This document shows, piece after piece, positions 34,560 through 45,993 of a stretch of DNA of 64,000 nt. This DNA is from Crossaster papposus (Eukaryota > Echinodermata > Asteroidea > Velatida > Solasteridae). The DNA lies in assembly GCA_037893245.1 (NCBI GenBank), contig JBAIAA010000893.1, positions 248,001 through 312,000 on the forward strand, in the 5' to 3' direction. Positions within the stretch are counted from its first letter, which is position 1; every line of letters begins with the position of its first letter. The translations under genes and the position numbers were made by a program. The notes below the pieces were generated by a model. It did no database searches. It was not told the origin of the DNA and was given only the letters and a program-made list of their open reading frames with translations.

Positions 34560-36360
34560 AATTAAAAAAGGGTTTAGCCTTGCATTTTTACTAAACTTGG
34601 CCATAATTTGACTTAATTGGAAAATTAAAATCTGTAAGTGGTCAACCTTGCATTTTTACCAAAAATTGCCAATAGTTGACGTTTTGGAAAAAATTATTGA
34701 AAATTATTAATTGTAAGAGGTTAGCCTTGCATTTTAATTAAAATTGGCCAACATTTGATTTTTCTTGAAAATTCGAAATAGTTAGGGGTTAGTCTTGCAT
34801 TTTTATTTGAATTGGCCCATATTTGAATTTTCTTGAAAATTATTAATTTTTAGCCTTGCATTTTAATTTAAATTGGCCAACATTTGATTTTTCTTGAAAA
34901 TTCGAAATAGTTAGGGGTTAGTCTTGCATTTTCATTAAAATGGGCTAAATATTAAAATTTCTTGAAAACTCAAAATTGTAAGGGGTTAGCCTTGCATTTT
35001 TAATAAAATTTACCAACATTTGATTTTTCTTTGAAATTCAAAATTGTAAGGGGTTAGCCTTGCATTATTACCAAATTTAGCCCAAATATTACTTTTTGGA
35101 GAAATAAAATTGTAAGGGGTTAGTTAGCTTTGTATTTTAACCAAAATCAGCCAAACTTTGAATTTTCTTGAAAATTTACAAGTGTAAGGGGTTAGCCTTG
35201 CATTTTCAATCAAATTGGCCCAAATTAGATTTTTCTTGAAAATTCGAAATAGTTAGGGGTTAGTTAGCCTTGCATTTTTAATGCAAATTACCAACATTTG
35301 ATTTTTCTTGGAAATTCATAATGTAAGGGGTTAGCCTTGCATTTTGATTTAAATTGGCCCATATTTGAATCTTCTTGGAAATAATTAATTGTAAGAGGTT
35401 AGCCTTGCATTTTAATTAAAATTGGCCAACATTTGATTTTTCTTGAAAATTCGAAATAGTTAGGGGTTAGTCTTGCATTTTTATTTGAATTGGCCCATAT
35501 TTGAATTTTCTTGAAAATTATTAATTGTAAGGGGTTAGCCTTGCATTTTAATTTAAATTGGCCAACATTTGATTTTTCTTGAAAATTCGAAATAGTTAGG
35601 GGTTAGTCTTGCATTTTCTTTAAAATGGGCTAAATATTAAAATTTCTTAAAAAAATTGAAATTGTAAGGGGTTAGCCTTGCATTTTTAATAAAATTTACC
35701 AACATTTGATTTTTCTTTGAAATTCATAATTGTAAGGGGTTAGCCTTGCATTTTAATTTAAATTGACCCATATTTGATTTTTCTTGGAAATTATTAATTG
35801 TAAGGGGTTAGCTTTGCATTTTATTTAAAATTGGCCAACATTTGATTTTTCTTAAAAATTCGAAATAGTTGGGGTTAGCCTTGCATTTTCATTAAAATGG
35901 GCTAAATATTAAAATTTCTTGGAAATTTGAAATTGTAAGGGGTTAGCCTTGCATTTTTAATAAAATTTACCAACATTTGATTTTTCTTTGAAATTCATAA
36001 TTGTAAGGGGTTAGCCTTGCCTTTTGATTAAAATGAGGCAAAAATATGATTTTGTTCCAAAAATGTCTTAAATCAGACCATAATATTGTACAAGGGGTTA
36101 GCCTTGCCTTTTGATTAAAATGAGGCAAAAATATGATTTTGTTCCAAAAATGTCTTAAATCAGACCATAATATTGTACAAGGGGTGAGCCTTGCATTTTT
36201 ATTAAAATTAGGCAAAAATATGATTTTGTCCGAAAAATGTCTTGAATCAGACCATAATATTGTATAAGGGGTTAGCCTTGCATTTTAATTTTAATTGGCC
36301 CATATTTAAATTTTCTTGGGAATTATTAATTGTAAGGGGTTAGCCTTGCATTTTGGCCCA
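34560..36360 (+). repeat. ~70-bp satellite array, about 26 units
   Basis: The anchor phrase GGGGTTAGCCTTGCATTTT recurs about every 65-75 bp, 26 times, with linkers such as CCAACATTTGATTTTTCTTG. Near 36010-36270 a longer variant unit (about 85 bp, TATGATTTTGTTCCAAAAAT) is itself repeated three times. AT-rich and non-coding. Confidence 0.9.
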
Positions 36361-36444
36361 AATTGAAAAGCCTCGCTTATTAACGACAATTGCGGCAGTC
36401 AAATTACTCTGGCGGCGCAACCGACAATAAATTGTGCCATCAAT

Positions 36445-36824
36445 CCACCTATCAATATAAACCAAACTGGGTTAAATAATTATATCTTTGAGTGACAATG
36501 AACCTTCTATAATTCTTCTTCTTCTGATATGTTTGCAAGATTATGTATTTGCAAGGTCGGTTCCAGTCAGAGCCATTTGCGATGTCACAATTGGTCATCG
36601 ATTTCGGCTTTCGAACGTCGGCTTTTCTAATTCTAACCACCTATCATTATAAAGCAAACTGGGTTATATAATTATATCTTTGAGTGACAATGAACTTTCT
36701 ATAATTATTATTCTTCTGATATGTTTGCAAGATTATATATTTGCAAGGTCGGTTCCAGTCAGCGATGTCACAATTGGTCATCGATTTCGGCTTTCGAAAG
36801 TCTGCTTTTCTATTTTCTAACGTC
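36445..36824 (+). repeat. ~190-bp tandem duplication
   Basis: Two copies, about 36445-36636 and 36637-36824, share ATTATATCTTTGAGTGACAA, CTGATATGTTTGCAAGATTA and CACAATTGGTCATCGATTTC at roughly 90 percent identity by eye. Confidence 0.8.
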
Positions 36825-36899
36825 GCGCCTTTAAAAAAAAAAACGCCTATAAAATATACAGTATAATGGAGTAATTCGTTGCCGGAGCTTAATTTAAAT

Positions 36900-39430
36900 T
36901 TCACAGTAAAGTTAATTTTCATAAAGCCTTTCACTTCCCGTTCGTAATTGTTCTTTCTATTTACCCGTTAAGAAGTAACGACCGTGGTTTACTTTGGTAC
37001 AGTATTTTCCTTTGAAGTACACAATTTCATGAAACTAGGGTAGATATGTGTTCATCCGATTGTTTTGGGGAAGAAATAATCAACATCCTTGGCTTTAGAT
37101 AGGTTGTAACTACTTTTATTGATAGATTCAACCAATTCGTACTTATTTGGTTTACAATAATGACCAAAGAAATTGACACTGAGTTTTGACCCACAAATTT
37201 GTCAATGAATGAAGGTAACCAATTCGTCGCACCCGATGAAAATGGTATTATACAAATACAGCATGGTTTGAGGGTACACAGTGCAGTGGGAATTAGTCGT
37301 CCGAAGAGCCAGCTTGGCTCCTGACGCGAAGCTACACCGAGCGACCAGCTGTAATTCCCACTATTTCCCAGAAATAAACCCTTGCTGTATTTTGTTTTAC
37401 TACACCTCATAAATATCCACCGCCTGGTCGATATAAACAGCCTTCGTAGAATGTGCATATCTAAGTTCAGCACATATTGTTCTTCGTTCAACGTAAATGA
37501 CGGAAATCTACGTTAATGAGACTGGTCCCGTAAAGGTTACTTGCCACAGAATACATGTTAACCAGGCGGGTTCCAAAGGAAATTGTTGGTGCTAGATGTA
37601 GTACCAGCTAGAAAGAATACCGCACGGCAGCGAGCTGGATACTAGCTCACTTGGATGACGTCACATGACGGCGTATCATTTTTACCTTCCGGACGCGCGA
37701 CGGAATCGGCCAATGAGGCGCTTTAATTTGCTCATGAATATTTATGAGGTAAAGTAATACAAGCTGACTAACCGATGGACTAACCGAAATACTGGTTGGA
37801 AACAAAAACAAAAGTAATGCGACTAACCTGGCTATTTCGTTTACCAACTTGGTTTTAAAGTGTAAAACCAAGCAATACTATAACTAAAACACTTTGCACA
37901 TGATAACACGTTTCATAGTACATTTCATAGTACATTTCATAGTACATGTACATAGTACATAGTACATGTACATGTACATGTACATGTACATGTACATGTA
38001 CATGTAGAAACTGGAACAGAAAAATAGACGAATAAGCGACAATTAGACCATGAGATGATCGCTATGAAAATGTTTAAATTTGTGGTGTTTAGTCCCCAGA
38101 ACCGTCGGGTGCAAGTCGGGTACATTGGCAATAAGAGGTACAGCATTCTCAAACCAAGCTGCACTACCGATGCCTTTGACATGTCGACGCGAATATAGAC
38201 ACCAGACTGGGTTAGGGTCCCAGTTAAACATGAATATTACATTTTCGCGCCTTTGATTATATTCATGACGCATACGTCATAATAATTAGGTTGTATTATT
38301 TATGAGCGTACCCGACTGTAGCCCAGATAGCTCCACCCCCACTGTACGGGCGGGCACCGATTTTTTTCTTTTTTCCAAACGACATCCGAGTTAAGGGTAC
38401 GCTATGAGATTTTTGACTTTAAAAAAAAGTACTAAATAAAAAAAGGATTTTAAATCTAATTAAATTTCGGACTTGATTTCCTCTAAAGCCACAAATCAAA
38501 TTTAAAAAAAATCTGATTTTGTTTGGGGGGGTTCATTTAGCGATCACCTCAAAATTCAGGAATAGAAACTTTTTTTTGCGATCATCCAATCCAATGGTCT
38601 AAATGATTGTTATTGTAATAAATGCTATACGTTCACCTAAAAAAAAACTGTGTACTAATTATCGAAGTATTATTCAAAGTGTTATTAGAAATATAATTTA
38701 ATCACAATTTTATTCACAGTTTATAGTATATAACACAATGTAAAATAATTAATAAAACGCCAATTTACGGGAAATTATCCGTAACGAATTCCTGTAAATG
38801 TACCTCCAAATAGGCACTTGGAGACAATCCCACAGAGATGTACACAAACTTAAAACAGTCCTAACTTGTTTACCCTAACCATTTTCTCTATGATCTTCGA
38901 GATTTATGCTATTTAGACCAAATTGTGTCATTCTAGGACAAAAATAACTCCCAAATATCTATTTTTAGGGTAGCTAGTGAGACACTTAGGGAGACACTGA
39001 AATGTCTCCTTAAGTGCCACTGCATGTCTCCTTATTACCTAAAAACTTACGCTAATTTGTCGCCCCAAGTGCCTATTTGGAAGAATTACCGTCACCGTAA
39101 ACTGGGGGTAATAATAATGATAATAATAACAATTTCAAATTTATAATGCGCCTTTACAAACAAAATTATCACAAGTGATTAAAATTAACTACATATACTT
39201 TAAAAAGAAAAGCCCAATGATTCAAGATTTGTATACAAAGTCCTACTGTTTTCTAGTGCAGACGTCTATTGTCTAACCATCACCGAGCTAGCCAGGGTCG
39301 GCCGGCTGGTTCGAATCGTATAGCAGCGGGTACTCTATGCAACCCCGTTTCATAAGATGGTTTCATAAGATGGTATTTGCTTTAGGGTGATGTAAATTCA
39401 ATATTGGGATTGTATCAATAATTGTGATTC
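36900..39430. other. intergenic, simple repeats and one inverted-repeat element
   Basis: About 37920-38007 is a TACATG/TACATAG tandem repeat. About 38808-39085 has ends ACCTCCAAATAGGCACTTGG and CCAAGTGCCTATTTGGAAG that are complementary and may bound a MITE. A 154-aa minus-strand frame at 37027-37491 lacks recognisable features. No supported gene. Confidence 0.4.
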
Positions 39431-39441
39431 CTGTCCATTTC

Positions 39442-41359
39442 TTAATAGCATGGGCTATATATCTGCCAGTCAAGCTGGCTGGTTGCTGAGTAGACAGAGA
39501 CGTGACTGACATTCCAATTGACGCGCGTGCCTTCGTCAGAAAACAGCGAAGTGCCATTACAGCGAAGCTCGAACTCACCATTGGCGAACTTGAACCACAG
39601 ACGGGCAGGAAATTCCACGCCTTTTCCGGTCTCGCGAAGAGTATGATATGTTCCCTCGGTTGTAATATCTGGATCGTAGAATTTAGAGTACCTCGAAGTA
39701 ACCACTGTTTCAAAAGATAAATTTTACATTGTATCTGTTAAGCTAATGAAATGAATGGCAAGTTGATGGGAAGGGGGAATGGTTGAAAATGCCAACGACC
39801 TATTTTACGTACGAGTTAGCTGAAGAGGGAGATTATATTTTGTCATCTATTCATAATAAATCTTCGTATCAGAGAGGACACTCACTGTATCCGAAGCAGA
39901 TATAATTACTGGCATTGCAGAATCCTAAACTGGTGTTTCCAAGAGTCTCCACAGTGTATTCGATGTTTTCCATGGACGTGTTTGCACGTGCCGGATAGAG
40001 GCTCAACCACCCATCTGGTGATGCGAATGTGGCACACGGTAGCCCACGCACCTTTTCGGATGTTCCTGTTTATAGGGAAATTTCAAAAAATTTGATTTCG
40101 TTAAAAGCCAAACAAAGATGCAATAATAATAATACGGGCTAACTGAGCCAATGAAACAAATATACTCCTTTGCTGTTTATATTTAAAGGTAGGATACAAC
40201 ATTTGCAGATATCGAAAATATTTATTATCAAATTATTAAGAAATATCTTACTCATTTGAAAGTAAATAATGATTCTAGGCATCCAGCAAAATTATTGCGC
40301 TAGATATCTTGTAATTATTCCGAAAAATTGAATTTTATAAAAAAAAATCGAAAAAAACAAAAATAACATAAGAATAACTGCTCGACGCCGGTTGAAAACA
40401 AACGCTGTTTTTCGTGTTTTTCTCGGCATCCATGATTGTAAAACTTCGTACAGGTCAATAATTCAAGCAATTACCAATGGTGTATTCTACCTTTAATAAG
40501 AATAAGTTTGCTGTATAATAAGGAATATTGGGTTAGTTAGTTGTATATACGTACCATCCGGTTCGCCGCCGGGTCTTAGGTTCAACACCTCGCGGTCACC
40601 GCCGATCGTAATCTGATTGGTGGTGCGAAGCGGTCGCGTGTTCAAGTTCAAGTTCAAGCCCCCGAGTCGATATTCCGTGCACTCGGCCGGGTCTGCCGTG
40701 GCCATCAGAGACCACAGCAAACCCGTAGAATCAGGTCCGGGCCCCTGGCCTGGGTAGCACACACGGCCGTTAACTGCAGAAGAAGAAAAAAGGCACAATT
40801 TTCATCATTTTCGTTTATACCCAAACAGACAATTATGGAATTGTGCACACGAAGTGAGATATAAGGCATATGGAACCCCCCCCCCCCCCCCTTTGTTGTT
40901 GTTGTTGTTGTTGTTGTTCACCGTGTTATCAAAATTTCAAGAATACGAAAATTACATCTATAGGGGGATTTAGGTAACAATAGTCTGTAGTGTGTATAGT
41001 GTACGGGGACAAAAGGGGTAAACCTATAGACATACTTAATGTACGACAGCCGCCTATTCAAGTTTACACATTTCTTTCTTTAATTGATTAATTACAACGT
41101 CAAATCAAGATGTCCAGTCTATTGCGAAGTTATGTGATCACGATATAGGCTAATGTTACGATAATTCTGATTTATTATCAATTTTAATAGTAAATTCACT
41201 GCCTTAAAACTATAGTAATTCTGGTACACCAAGAAATTCTACAACAATATGGATTTTTGTTTACATAGGCCGATAAAGCTAATCAAAATATATCTCACCT
41301 TGGAAACGAAGAATTGCAGCAAGAATTGCAGCAAAGATGGGCTGTAATAACAAGTTCAT
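39442..41359 (-). CDS. unrecognised secreted protein, 4 exons, ~240 aa
   Basis: Minus-strand exons 41299-41359, 40555-40773, 39886-40065, 39442-39704, all with GT-AG sites and matching phases, giving about 240 aa. Residues 1-19 (MNLLLQPIFAAILAAILRF) form a clear signal peptide. The mature part is rich in Gly/Asn/Thr with several N-glycosylation sequons (NTS, NTSL, NASN, NGTS, NVS) and about six cysteines (after CYP, AECTEY, LPCATF, FCN, ICF, RCN, PCY), so it is probably extracellular and disulphide-bonded. It ends WQIYSPCY. No family was recognised. It lies alone between the satellite region and the next gene, head-to-head with the acidic-protein gene at 42304. The ATG is the first one and sits just before the hydrophobic segment. 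Confidence 0.75.
40183..40496. repeat. MITE family F copy
   Basis: TTAAAGGTAGGATACAACAT at the left; TGGTGTATTCTACCTTTAA at the right. It lies in intron 2 of the secreted-protein gene. Confidence 0.85.
40867..40919 (+). repeat. poly-C tract and TTG microsatellite
   Basis: A run of about 16 C, then TTTG and eight TTG units. In intron 1 of the secreted-protein gene. Confidence 0.9.
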
Positions 41360-41530
41360 GTTGTATAGCGAACAGGCGAATGTAAACAAAACAATCGCAG
41401 ACACTCTCTCCAGCTAGCTATCTGCTCTCGGAGTTTCACTCTTACGGAGTGCCGTCTGGTTTGTAGGGCTGCAATTTGGTGTGCTAGTATTAACTCTTAA
41501 CAATTTTAACCGCGTCGGAGCGAGGCACGT

Positions 41531-41643
41531 AATTGCTGGCTTTGTCTCTGATTTCGGCCGTTACTATGCTGTTGCTAATGGCAGACGATTACCGCCCATA
41601 GCAACAGCATAGCAACGCCGAAGTCATAGCCAAAGCTAGCAAT
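41531..41643. repeat. imperfect hairpin between divergent genes
   Basis: Left arm ATTGCTGGCTTTGTCTCTGA, TTTCGGCCG, ACTATGCTGTTGCTAATGG; the right arm is about 85 percent complementary (CCATAGCAACAGCATAGCAA, CGCCGAAGTC, CTAGCAAT). About 113 bp between two divergent start codons. Confidence 0.7.
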
Positions 41644-42303
41644 TCGGACACGGTCATAGGCTAAGCCTATCATAGTTTCTCTATATTGTTCATATACCAA
41701 GCACGAACGAAGCGGGCGTGTTTCAAGTAGTGTGGCCTTGGCATTTATATAATACAAATTTTGCCATTTAAAAGTGATGTGTTAATTTGGTCAGTGATAA
41801 CTAAAACGTAGTTGATTGGTTGCCCGGTTCATTTAGTTATCCATTATTTTGTACAAGTATATATACCGTTTGAATTTATTCGTATATGACGCATTTGCCG
41901 TCCATAGTATTTCGTTACGCAAACGAGAAACTTTTACGCAATCTGATTGGTTCCTCGAAAATCGGCGTCTGCGTGGTGACCTTTGGTCGGCTGTGTGGTG
42001 ACCTTTGCAAAATATCGCGGGAACGAAAAGAACCACTTTTTGTGCATGCAACCGGGCCGACGTACATGTACGTGTTTGATTCCAGTCTCAGAAAATTTGA
42101 TTCGGATATAGGCCCCAACGTTAGTTCTTTTTTTCTGAAAACCTTTATATCTTCAGTCGGTTTTTCACTCTCCATTAGCTAGCACCAATTTGTCAGTGTC
42201 CGTCTCGAACGAAGCGAAGACTCGCGAAGAAGCTGATCAGTCAGCCGCCGTTGACGTTGTTGTACTGGTAACTGGTTGTCGTTTGATAAATTGTGTTCTC
42301 GTT

Positions 42304-43886
42304 ATGGCGAAGAAGAATCGTTTGTCGTCCAGGTGAGCTGATTAGGCCAATAGCAAAAAATGACTAGGCCTACATTGGGAAACTATTTGGGTTAAGTTAA
42401 CGTAGCCTACATTGCATAAACCATTGCACATTTGATTTTCATAAACCGTCTGCATAGCCTAGGCCATACATGCCATAGCACCGCGCTAGCCATGCTAGCG
42501 GCGTTGCATGCCCCATCTGCCCATGGCCATGATGTGCCTACCTAATGTTAAGCTAAGCCCTAGGTAATGTACTGATGTAGGTTAGGCTTACACTATTTTT
42601 AGCATGACATGTTATGTTCACTAGAATACAATTTTCTGCTAGTTAAATAAGTTTTCGTATCATCTGATCATGCTTGTACTTGTAGGCCAGTGACGTGTTA
42701 AGGGGCCTAAGCTGTTGTTACTTTTCAGGTTAATAAGCCTGCCCTAGTTGGAAAACATTGCATTCAATCAAATTTTTGCTTGCCAGATCCCAAGCTGTTG
42801 AGGCCCCTCAAGATTCTGCCCAATTGGCTGAACCAGCAGTTGGCGACTTACCAGACGCAGCGAGCGAGGGAGCTTCAGAACCCAGCATGCCCGAGGCAGC
42901 GAGGGAGGTACCGGGAACGTCGTCGTCATCAGATAGGCCCACAGCAACTCAAGAGGAAGTGGCCACGACAGAAGAAAGACCCTGCTGCACGGAAGACAGT
43001 CCAGAAGAGGCAGATGACCAGGATTTTGAAGATACACTCAAACTCCTTGGTAGGCTATGCACTGTTTGTCTACTGCGCCTTGATTGAAGCAGGAAGGCAT
43101 TATTTGTACCCACACCACTCATAGTACTGTCAGAACACAATGACAATATGGAGCCATTTGTGAAATAAAAATTGTTTTTCTTTCACATAAAAAAAAAGTT
43201 TTGTTAGTATATTTTTCTATTTTTTTTTTAAATTAAAATTGTTAAAAAAATTCTTAAGCTCAATTTTTTTTGCTGATTTACTGTGCATAAGTAGGCCTAG
43301 CTAGGGCAATGTTCGCACTGTGCGACAGCTCCACGATTGCTTTGCAAACCGCATGCATAGACCGTCGCACGGGTAAGGTCTACTATGCGTTCATGCATGT
43401 AGGCTGTGTTTGAAGACTCGCGTACCCGATTGGTAAAATGATGGCTGGCACATGATGGTGAATGGACCATGCAGTGAGAATTCCGCTCTAGATCATACAT
43501 ATGTGGTATAGTAAACATTCAATATTGTGCCCTTCACTGACCTAATTTAAGCCAACACTACAGACAGTGTTAATAATGAAATTATGTTGACAAATTATTT
43601 TGGTTTTGTTCCAGAAGATGAGGCATCTTCCGATGATCAACCCCAGGAAGATTCCCAAGAGTCCATTCCGGAGGGGGCGGAGATATACCCTGACCATGAC
43701 ACCCAAGAGTTAGACGAAGTGGGGTGCTCGACGGAAGCCACGCCCAGAGTGGAGGAGCTCCAGGAACAAGAACGCAAACGCCCCAGGGAAAAGGTTGAGA
43801 ATGACGACGAGGTCATCCCGGCCAAAAAGGTCATGTCGGAGGTCGACGCAGAAACGCCAAGCAAGACCGTCGGATGTGAAGAGTAA
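42304..43886 (+). CDS. unrecognised acidic protein, 3 exons, ~187 aa
   Basis: Exons 42304-42332, 42787-43049, 43615-43886; donors GTGAGC and GTAGGC, acceptors TTGCCAG and TTCCAG, phases match (2, 1). The product starts MAKKNRLSSR and is rich in Glu, Asp, Ser and Pro (AASEGASEP, EEVATTEERP, DDQDFEDTLKLL). A basic cluster near residues 150-155 (ERKRPREK) and PAKKV could act as a nuclear localisation signal. Low-complexity and probably disordered, with PEST-like stretches. No family was recognised. Reading through the second donor gives a stop at 43085-43087 and an AATAAA at about 43166, so a shorter intronic-polyadenylation form is possible. The ATG is in a good context (GTTATGGCG) with a plausible GC-rich leader upstream. 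Confidence 0.7.
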
Positions 43887-44323
43887 TGTCCGCCAAAAAT
43901 GTTTGATGGATGATTTCAGAGTTGTTAAGTCTATCTGAATTAAATCCAAATTAAGGTCTACTTGGAACAAGTATGATCTGCATTTGAAATTTGACTTGTG
44001 ATTTGCTTTGCGACAATCCGCGGCAAATTTTCTTCATTCACAAATTTAGGGTTCGAGTTTTAAAACTGGAAGCAAACATTGTAATTCAAAAAATTGTGTT
44101 CAGTAAATCCACTTATGGAAATTAAGATTATTGAAGTTATTTTTTGTTTTTTTACTACGATATTCTTACCACCTGAAAATGTGGCTTTTGTAAGTTTGTT
44201 GCTGTTTTAACTGTTGTAGCTAAGATTTTTCCCTCCTATTTCAAAGTTCTTTTCCTGAATATTAAATTGATTCCATAAATTTTATTCCTCCTAATTGAAA
44301 TGGCAATTCTACAGCAGTGCCGG

Positions 44324-44329
44324 AATAAA
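44324..44329 (+). terminator. polyadenylation signal AATAAA (acidic-protein gene)
   Basis: AATAAA about 438 bp after the stop at 43886. An earlier intronic AATAAA lies near 43166. Confidence 0.4.
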
Positions 44330-45775
44330 AATCTTATATCCTGTACAAGTTACAAGAGATAATACAGTAGTTTAGAAATTTTAGCAATTGCAGAATATTT
44401 ATATCTGGTTAATATATTATTCACTATGTTTTATGTTGCAAAGTATAAATGAAAATACTTCCAATGGAACACAGTTTACTGAAGAGTTCAAAAGACAAGA
44501 CTTATATAAATGAGCAAATTTTATTACTGTTTTTGCATGAGTTTTACAAATTGTGCTTATAAAAACTGTGCCTTGTTAAAAAGATACCTGTATAATAAAA
44601 AAACAAAAAATTCAAAATATTGTAACAAAATGTATGAATAGTAAAAAAACTATAAAACATAACTTATAAAACTATGGAATGCGTACATTTAATAGAATGT
44701 TTTACTCCTTTGAGTTGCATGTTCGGCACTTTGTAGAGCTGATTAAGATTTTAAATGCATTATAATTATGTTAGGTGTTAACAAATAAATTCCCATTCTG
44801 TGATTTTAAACTGCCCGTTGGTTGCTTATTCCAGTTTAAAGTCCTACAATAGTATTCTGCCATTGGACCAAAGCTTAAAAAACATGGAATCGTTTGATGT
44901 TTTGAACATGTGTTGCAAAAATATCAAAACATTTGAATTTGGAAAAATTGATTCAAATGTATCTATAAACAATTTGCGCGCACATCGCATGATGTGGAAT
45001 GCTGCTACACTTGCTACACTACATATTTCAATCACGATTTTTCATAAAAATACATTCACTAAAATAAAAATGTTGGAGTCTAATATTTTGGGCTAAAAAT
45101 TACCACCTCTGAATATTGAAGTATGGAATGATATTAAATATTTTTCTACAAAAAAGTCAATTTTGCATTGTAAATTTTGGAAAAGTGACAAGAATTATTT
45201 TGTATTTTGTAAAATGCAAATTGATTCACAGATACATTATTGTTTAGTTCTAGAAAATTTGAGCCAGTAGATAGCACCTTTTTCGGGAACAAAAAAACCA
45301 CCAGGGTTTTCTAAAAAAATAATTAAAAAAAACATTGAAAATAACAAATATGCACGTAGAACTACTAGTAATATACGGTAAGATAGACATGAATATGGCA
45401 AAACAATTTCTCTAACTCTAGACGCAACAGCCTATTAGGCATAAAACACATTATAAAGACAAAATACTTGACAGCACATACATGCATAATGCCATGAATA
45501 AGCTACATTCAGAAATGATGCTACAATCCTACAATGAACTTGCATAATCTACAAAATAAAAAGAAGTTGGTCCACTTTCTCAGCCGATAATCAAGTTAAA
45601 TTCAACAAAAAAAAGGAAACGCTACAACTATACCAATAACATACTGTAGAAACAGAGGAAAAAGTTATATTTGTTGTTCGCGTATTCTTAATAGTACTGG
45701 TAATCTAAATAAACAGGTGGAGATATACTTATTAAGCGGATACATTTGTGCTGTTATATTGAAGAAAAGAAGATA
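44330..45775. other. AT-rich spacer between convergent genes
   Basis: Region between the acidic-protein gene (plus) and the troponin T-LIM gene (minus). Many AATAAA/TTTATT motifs on both strands. A 98-aa frame at 44800-45096 has no recognisable feature. No gene supported. Confidence 0.45.
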
Positions 45776-45781
45776 TTTATT
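45776..45781 (-). terminator. polyadenylation signal (minus strand)
   Basis: TTTATT on the plus strand, that is AATAAA for the minus-strand gene, about 213 bp past the stop of the troponin T-LIM gene. Confidence 0.5.
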
Positions 45782-45993
45782 TAAGTGTGTTACCTCCTAT
45801 GACACCTAGGCCCTATTTCTGCTTTCTGCTTACCAGCACATTTTTGTGTGCTAACAGTGCGTCAATTTCACAGGGACTTCAGGTACAGCGCCGGAGGAAA
45901 AAAGTCCTTTGGGAGAAAAAAAATATAATTCCCAGATTGCGTAACGGGAGAAATGTATCTGTTCAGAGCTGCGACGCTAGTGTAATTGTTTAC

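Noticed and set aside
37027..37491. 154-aa minus-strand open frame
   Set aside because: No recognisable motif or neighbouring exons; composition looks like intergenic sequence.
39290..39350. tRNA-like GGCTGGTTCGAATCGT
   Set aside because: Only a B box-like match; no A box at proper spacing and no stems.
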